The notes beneath the pieces are model-generated. The model saw nothing but the letters and a program-made list of their open reading frames with translations, was not told the origin of the DNA and searched no databases. A stretch of 53,957 nucleotides of DNA. It comes from Guillardia theta CCMP2712. Its lineage: Eukaryota > Cryptophyceae > Pyrenomonadales > Geminigeraceae. This document shows positions 49,845 to 53,957 of the stretch, piece by piece. Positions within the stretch are counted from its first letter, which is position 1; each line of letters begins with the position of its first letter. The translations under genes and the position numbers were made by a program. The DNA lies in contig NW_005434525.1 of the NCBI RefSeq assembly GCF_000315625.1, positions 79,490 to 133,446 of the forward strand, written 5' to 3'.

Positions 49845-52782
49845 GCGTCCTCTCCTCGGTGACGCGGATCTTCCAGGCGGTCTGCTGACGAACAACCAGG
49901 AAGGTTTCAGACCAGAGGGAGGGACGATCCGGCAGGGCCATCGTCTACTCAACATCATCGAGGAGGCTCAGAGCAATCAACACACCCTCATCCTGTTATA
50001 CCTTGACTTTGCAAACTTTTTTAACAACGTGGCAGTCGAATCCATCGCAAAAATCATGGAAGTATATGGCTTCCATCAGCGTGATGTAGACGTGGTGATA
50101 GCACTGCAGATTCAAACAGAGAGGTTCGAAACGGCAGCCATCCCGCTTCTCAGGGGATTTCTCAGGGGATTACCTCAAGGCAGTCCTGCAAGTCCTCCCA
50201 AAACAAATCTACTGCTCAGCATCCTGTCCAGACAACTCGATCAACAACAAGACGAGATTGCAACTCAGCATCCCAACAACCTGTCATTCGCAGATGACCT
50301 TGTACTGATAGCCAACTCAGTGAGGGAAATGAAAACACTAGTTCAAGTGGTAGAGCGATTCTGTAGATGGAGTGGATTAGAACTGAACACGAAGAAATCT
50401 GAAATCACCAGCTTTGATTATCGGCAAAACATCAAGTTCTTCGACAAGGAGTTTGTGAACCTACCACCGACGAAATGGTTCAAATATCTAGGGATTCGAA
50501 TCAGCTTGTGGCGATCAGGAGGAAGAGGCAACAGGGTGCACACCTGCCCCTTCACGTGGGGAGAGAAGGAGCATATCTTCGAAAAGACCAGGGAACTGAC
50601 AAACCTGATTGAATCATCGGCCTACTCTGCAGCCCAGAAATACTACCTAGTCAAAGTAGGTATCGTGAATATCTTTCGATACTCAGCGGTACTCGTTAGC
50701 TGGACGTGGAAAGATTTACAAACCTTGGATAACCTCTGGACCAGAGCGTTCAAACGAGCTATGGGATTGAGTAAGAGCACAAGCAATGCGATTTTTCGCC
50801 TACCTTGGGACAGTGGAGGCCTCCAACTCCCCCATCCAGCACCCATCTTGGGAAGGGCGGCGATTCGGTATCTAGAGAAAGAAACGAATAAGAAATGCAG
50901 GGTGGATGATGATATCAAAAGCAGTCTGATCCACAAACTAACATCATGGTGCAACCAATGGGGGTGCCAAACAATAAGCCAAGTACAACGAGAAATCAGA
51001 TCGGGCAGACTCAACGAGATCGAAGAGATAAGGGGCCCAGAACGACTCGCAATATGGGTAGCGGAGAAAATGCAGACAACTATCAGCTGGGAAATGATTG
51101 AAAGCAAGATGAGACCGGGGACAATAGCTATGCTACACGACATTGAAGACAAGAGAAAACTCCCTGCTCCCAGAAGAACAATCCCTGCGTACATCTCCTG
51201 CTCGGCTCGGCAAGGCTGGGAGAGCTTTGCTAAGGCATGGAGAAAATTACCCCAAGTAGGCTATCACTACCTAACAAGTATCTTACCTGTTCCAGATACC
51301 GAAGGCATCTCCCTGCACCTACCCATTCGACTCTGGCCATTCCCAAAGCAACGGGAACAGGCAGAAGAAATCCTTGCACGATATCTGCAAGTGAACGTCA
51401 TCTGGGCAAAACTCGGTCAAGAGCAGGCAGGAACAGGGAAGAGAAGAAGGCCAGCCAGAGAGGAAGGGAAGCCCTCAAACAAGAGAAGGAAAGGAAAAAG
51501 GGAGGCTAGCCCACACGAGCTCCTGCCACCCACGAAACTAGCCAGACCGGACCAAGGGAGAGAGGAAACAAATAGGAGGGCTCATACCCGGGAGATTTTG
51601 AGGGAGCTCCTCCAACATGACGCTACTTACTATGGGGATGACAAGAATCAGCGAGAAAGATTCTGCTACACTTCAGGGCGCATACCTTTCAAAGTTCATG
51701 GAGACATCGCTATCTTTGAGCCGCCCCACACAGGAGTAAACACAACCTCGGACCCACCAATAGAATGGGTGGAAGCGTCGCTGGACTCGGCTCCCTTCAC
51801 ATCTGCAACAAAGGAAGAAGAAGACGGGAATCACCGAAGAGAATGCAATCAAAGTATCCATCTGGTGCTGGAAATAGTCAATATGTTGGACGACGGCGAA
51901 ACAGAAGCTACAGCATGGTGGCAACAACTCGAAGAGGTAGTATCAGAGGTTCGCCAAGAAACAACACAACCATTGGCATACGAGTTTTTACAACACCTAG
52001 CAGAGATCACAGATTGTGACATCAGTACATTTCGTAACTGGCCGACACTACACACACATCCCCAGGCTCTGAGCAACAAGAGAGCAAAGGAACTGCAACG
52101 AGTGGTGGTTTGGATAGATAAACAAAAGAGATTTCGCGAGCACATCCTGCAAAACACAATACATGTCATTCTGATAGGATGGAAGAATAACATTGATGAG
52201 ATACCAGAAGGCTTCGAAATTATCAGCCGGATCCCGAAAGGCGCTCAGATAGCATACGCAGCAAACTTTTGGGGAACAGGGAATCGTTGCCTGATGAAAA
52301 CGTTAGAGGAGCTATGGATACTCGTCAAGCACACATTCCCAACATACCCCAGAGCTCAGCTTCATGACAACATCCTCCCAACGTATGAGGAGATGTGTAA
52401 CCAACGAAGGGGTCAGATCCAGCCGCGCAGCGATCACCAAGGCGGAAGGCATTTCACAGCAGCTATTGAAGGAGACGTCACACAGAGCAGAAAAAATAGA
52501 ACCATGCGAATAGGGTATGTTCTCCAGCAACAAGCGACGGCAGCAGGAGGAGGGATGAAAATCAATGGGAAATGCAGCATCATTCGAGCGAATACAATTG
52601 CAATTGGCTTACTGTTCCAACATATCCTCGAGGAAGGGATACAAATCAAGAGGGGAAATCAAGTCACAATCATGTATCAGTCCACCCGCTTTCACCGCTT
52701 CATCACGAATACATTACGCATTGATACCATGCGATACGAAGATGAACTGCTGGAGGACCTACATGATCGATTACTCACTTGA
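49843..52782 (+). CDS. Family B ORF2, part 3: reverse transcriptase core, post-RT region, RNase H-like segment
   Basis: 979 open codons. The RT core is complete from NNQEGFRP: motif A LYLDFANFFNNV (D55), motif B LPQGSPASP, motif C LSFADDLVLIA (D151/D152), then LNTKKSE and WFKYLGIRIS (motifs D/E). The thumb-like part includes RAFKRAMGLSKSTSN and a basic stretch. The last 130 residues (from HFTAAIEGD) have the order of an RNase H fold but lack the usual catalytic Asp/Glu set. The frame ends at TGA 52780-52782, where B1 has TGC (Cys), so this is a nonsense mutation and not the natural end. Confidence 0.8.
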   Translation: MRPLLGDADLPGGLLTNNQEGFRPEGGTIRQGHRLLNIIEEAQSNQHTLILLYLDFANFFNNVAVESIAKIMEVYGFHQRDVDVVIALQIQTERFETAAIPLLRGFLRGLPQGSPASPPKTNLLLSILSRQLDQQQDEIATQHPNNLSFADDLVLIANSVREMKTLVQVVERFCRWSGLELNTKKSEITSFDYRQNIKFFDKEFVNLPPTKWFKYLGIRISLWRSGGRGNRVHTCPFTWGEKEHIFEKTRELTNLIESSAYSAAQKYYLVKVGIVNIFRYSAVLVSWTWKDLQTLDNLWTRAFKRAMGLSKSTSNAIFRLPWDSGGLQLPHPAPILGRAAIRYLEKETNKKCRVDDDIKSSLIHKLTSWCNQWGCQTISQVQREIRSGRLNEIEEIRGPERLAIWVAEKMQTTISWEMIESKMRPGTIAMLHDIEDKRKLPAPRRTIPAYISCSARQGWESFAKAWRKLPQVGYHYLTSILPVPDTEGISLHLPIRLWPFPKQREQAEEILARYLQVNVIWAKLGQEQAGTGKRRRPAREEGKPSNKRRKGKREASPHELLPPTKLARPDQGREETNRRAHTREILRELLQHDATYYGDDKNQRERFCYTSGRIPFKVHGDIAIFEPPHTGVNTTSDPPIEWVEASLDSAPFTSATKEEEDGNHRRECNQSIHLVLEIVNMLDDGETEATAWWQQLEEVVSEVRQETTQPLAYEFLQHLAEITDCDISTFRNWPTLHTHPQALSNKRAKELQRVVVWIDKQKRFREHILQNTIHVILIGWKNNIDEIPEGFEIISRIPKGAQIAYAANFWGTGNRCLMKTLEELWILVKHTFPTYPRAQLHDNILPTYEEMCNQRRGQIQPRSDHQGGRHFTAAIEGDVTQSRKNRTMRIGYVLQQQATAAGGGMKINGKCSIIRANTIAIGLLFQHILEEGIQIKRGNQVTIMYQSTRFHRFITNTLRIDTMRYEDELLEDLHDRLLT

Positions 52783-53814
52783 ATGAAGAAACTCGAGGGG
52801 AGAGGAATCAAGATCCGACTTCAATTAGCAAAAGAATCTGACCGACACATCCAAGAGGCAAAGGAGATGGCCAAACAAGCAAAACAAACATTTGCCTCGG
52901 GATGGGAGAAAGCGATTTATGACAGCGCAATGGAGTTCACCATCGCAGGAGAAGACAGTCCTACATCAGGAATGGATAGATTGAAGAAGTGGGACTATAT
53001 AATTCGACAACAGGCAATGACTGCGAGGATTCGAGCGGGAGACCTCACCTTGACGGAGAAATTCATGCTTGAAGTACATGTGGGCAGAAACCTACTCGCG
53101 AAGGCGTTTAGAGTATGCCAAGGTTCATTCACACGAACAGCAATTCAAGCAATCACCTTCTCAGTACCGACGAGGAAGAAGCTCTTTCAATGGGGGAAGA
53201 CTAACTCATCATGCTGCCCCCACTGTCCAGACCGAGAAGAAACCTGGGGGCATATTCAGCTGGCATGTCGGCAGTTTCAAGCAATGATCCAACAAGCACA
53301 CAATCAAGTCATGAAGAAGATCAAGGTAAGACTGCAGCAGAGTTGGAGGAAACAAAGGCTACAGGTCACTACATGGTGGGAAACTCCAATGCGCATCGTG
53401 ATGGAAGCGATGGGGACTTCAATGCACCAAGAAGGACAATGGATACCAGACGGTTGCTGCTACTTTACAAACATCAAACGCATCGTCATCATTGAATTCG
53501 CAAGGACATCGGAATATGACGGAGTCGAACACACAAGCCTGGAATGCCTGAAGAAGAAATTTCAGGAAAAAGAAGAGAAATATGCCGATCTACGAGCAGA
53601 AATCATAGCTCTGCTCCCTGACCATGAAGTTGAACAAGCAACATTCATAGCAGGAGTGAAAGGATCGATCATGGAGAGGGAATGGCATGAGAATTTCAGG
53701 AGGCTAAGGGTGGATGACACGGAATGGGAAAGCATCAAGACAGCAGCAATCAAGCAACTGCTGGAGGTGCAACACATGCTATGGACGGCAAGAAGGGGAA
53801 GCGAGTCGACCTAG
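52783..53814 (+). CDS. Family B ORF2, part 4: CCHC finger and PD-(D/E)XK-like nuclease
   Basis: 343 codons in the same frame as part 3. The segment CCPHCPDREETWGHIQLAC is a Cys-Cys-His-Cys finger. It is followed by QQAHNQV, matching the (R)HN motif that follows the finger in restriction-like-endonuclease (RLE) elements such as R2. Then comes WIPDGCCYF, 14 residues, and IIEFA, the PD...(D/E) core of the RLE. A coiled-coil-like Lys/Glu region closes the protein at TAG 53812-53814. In B1 the finger is deleted but the PD motif is kept. Confidence 0.7.
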   Translation: MKKLEGRGIKIRLQLAKESDRHIQEAKEMAKQAKQTFASGWEKAIYDSAMEFTIAGEDSPTSGMDRLKKWDYIIRQQAMTARIRAGDLTLTEKFMLEVHVGRNLLAKAFRVCQGSFTRTAIQAITFSVPTRKKLFQWGKTNSSCCPHCPDREETWGHIQLACRQFQAMIQQAHNQVMKKIKVRLQQSWRKQRLQVTTWWETPMRIVMEAMGTSMHQEGQWIPDGCCYFTNIKRIVIIEFARTSEYDGVEHTSLECLKKKFQEKEEKYADLRAEIIALLPDHEVEQATFIAGVKGSIMEREWHENFRRLRVDDTEWESIKTAAIKQLLEVQHMLWTARRGSEST

Positions 53815-53957
53815 TCCGATGGGGGCAGGTGAGGGGGCAGGCGCGGCACAGGGGCAAGCCACCTATGGAGCACAGGCGGCAGGGAAGGAAAACAAGCCTA
53901 GCATCAAGGAGGCAGGCGCAGCTCATGGTCATGGAGGGAAGAGGTGGGCGACTGGGG
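53815..53957 (+). other. Start of the B3 3' UTR, running off the window
   Basis: GCAGGTGAGGGGGCAGGCG... and CTCATGGTCATGGAGGGAAG match the B1 and B2 3' UTRs. The terminal hairpin, tail and next telomeric tract should lie about 350 bp beyond the edge. Confidence 0.7.

Larger units (their letters stand above)
43966..53957 (+). mobile_element. Element B3, near-complete Dualen/RandI-like non-LTR retrotransposon
   Basis: It begins with a degenerate single 5' unit (CCCTTTATCTGAGGCA) and leader, then ORF1 (44058-46298), then a very long ORF2 (46208-53814) and the start of the B 3' UTR, and it runs off the window. It is the only copy with enzymatic domains ahead of the RT C-terminal region, so it is the candidate source of RT for families A and C. 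Several frameshifts and a nonsense codon in ORF2 suggest this copy is inactive. Confidence 0.85.

Noticed and set aside
20866-53957. LTR retrotransposon or endogenous retrovirus array
   Set aside because: No long terminal repeats, integrase or aspartic protease. Element 3' ends have trinucleotide tails and the RT has the FADD motif in a non-LTR context with AP-like endonuclease motifs.
20866-53957. HeT-A-style attachment to a bare chromosome end
   Set aside because: With the G-strand reading rightwards, elements have their 3' ends toward the presumed telomere, which is opposite to end-attachment. Insertion within repeats fits better.

Overview
This is nuclear DNA of a eukaryotic microalga. 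Coding regions are G+C-rich, at least one intron is short (52 nt, GT-AG), the genes encode class III cyclase, TIR-TPR and Roco-TIR proteins, and the telomere-type repeat is TTTAGGG. The gene styles fit a cryptophyte such as Guillardia theta, but that is an inference from style and not a database match. I see no tRNA, rRNA or CRISPR.

Left part (1-20865) is ordinary, gene-poor chromosome. It holds a type I membrane protein with a signal-peptide exon (946-2983, +), a two-domain class III nucleotidyl cyclase with membrane helices between the domains (4820-7474, +), a TIR-like/TPR protein (7800-9701, -), degraded gene remnants including a chromovirus chromodomain (10520-11890), a large Roco-TIR protein (11977 to about 17390, -) whose introns are filled with a ~106-bp satellite carrying splice-donor motifs, and an unrecognised protein with an 11-copy 9-residue repeat (about 18668-20032, +). 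Microsatellites and minisatellites are common.

Right part (20866-53957, over 33 kb) is a head-to-tail array of non-LTR retrotransposons. All are on the + strand, and in all but one case neighbours are separated by short tracts of (TTTAGGG)n. Three lineages are present. Family B is autonomous. Its best copy (43966 to beyond the window end) encodes ORF1 and a very long ORF2 with a Ulp1-type cysteine protease, an AP-like endonuclease, a reverse transcriptase, a degenerate RNase H-like segment, a CCHC finger and a PD-(D/E)XK-like nuclease. This is the Dualen/RandI type of architecture. Families A (six copies) and C (one copy) encode only a homologue of B ORF1 and so look non-autonomous. A, B and C share the same 3'-terminal motif (CTAATAAACTCA plus a trinucleotide tail). 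A and B carry 19-bp tandem repeats at their 5' ends (1 to 44 units) with a common core. Nearly every element joins the telomeric repeat in the same register: TTTAG or TTTAGG on the 5' side and AGGGTTT on the 3' side.

Taken together this looks like a telomere-targeting retrotransposon community: an RT-bearing Dualen-like driver with gag-only partners. It is analogous in logic to Drosophila HeT-A/TART, but the elements are inserted inside telomerase-type repeats as silkworm TRAS/SART are. The G-rich strand reads to the right, so the chromosome end is probably beyond the right edge. The B3 ORF2 has several frameshifts and one nonsense codon, so the copy seen here is probably not active as it stands.
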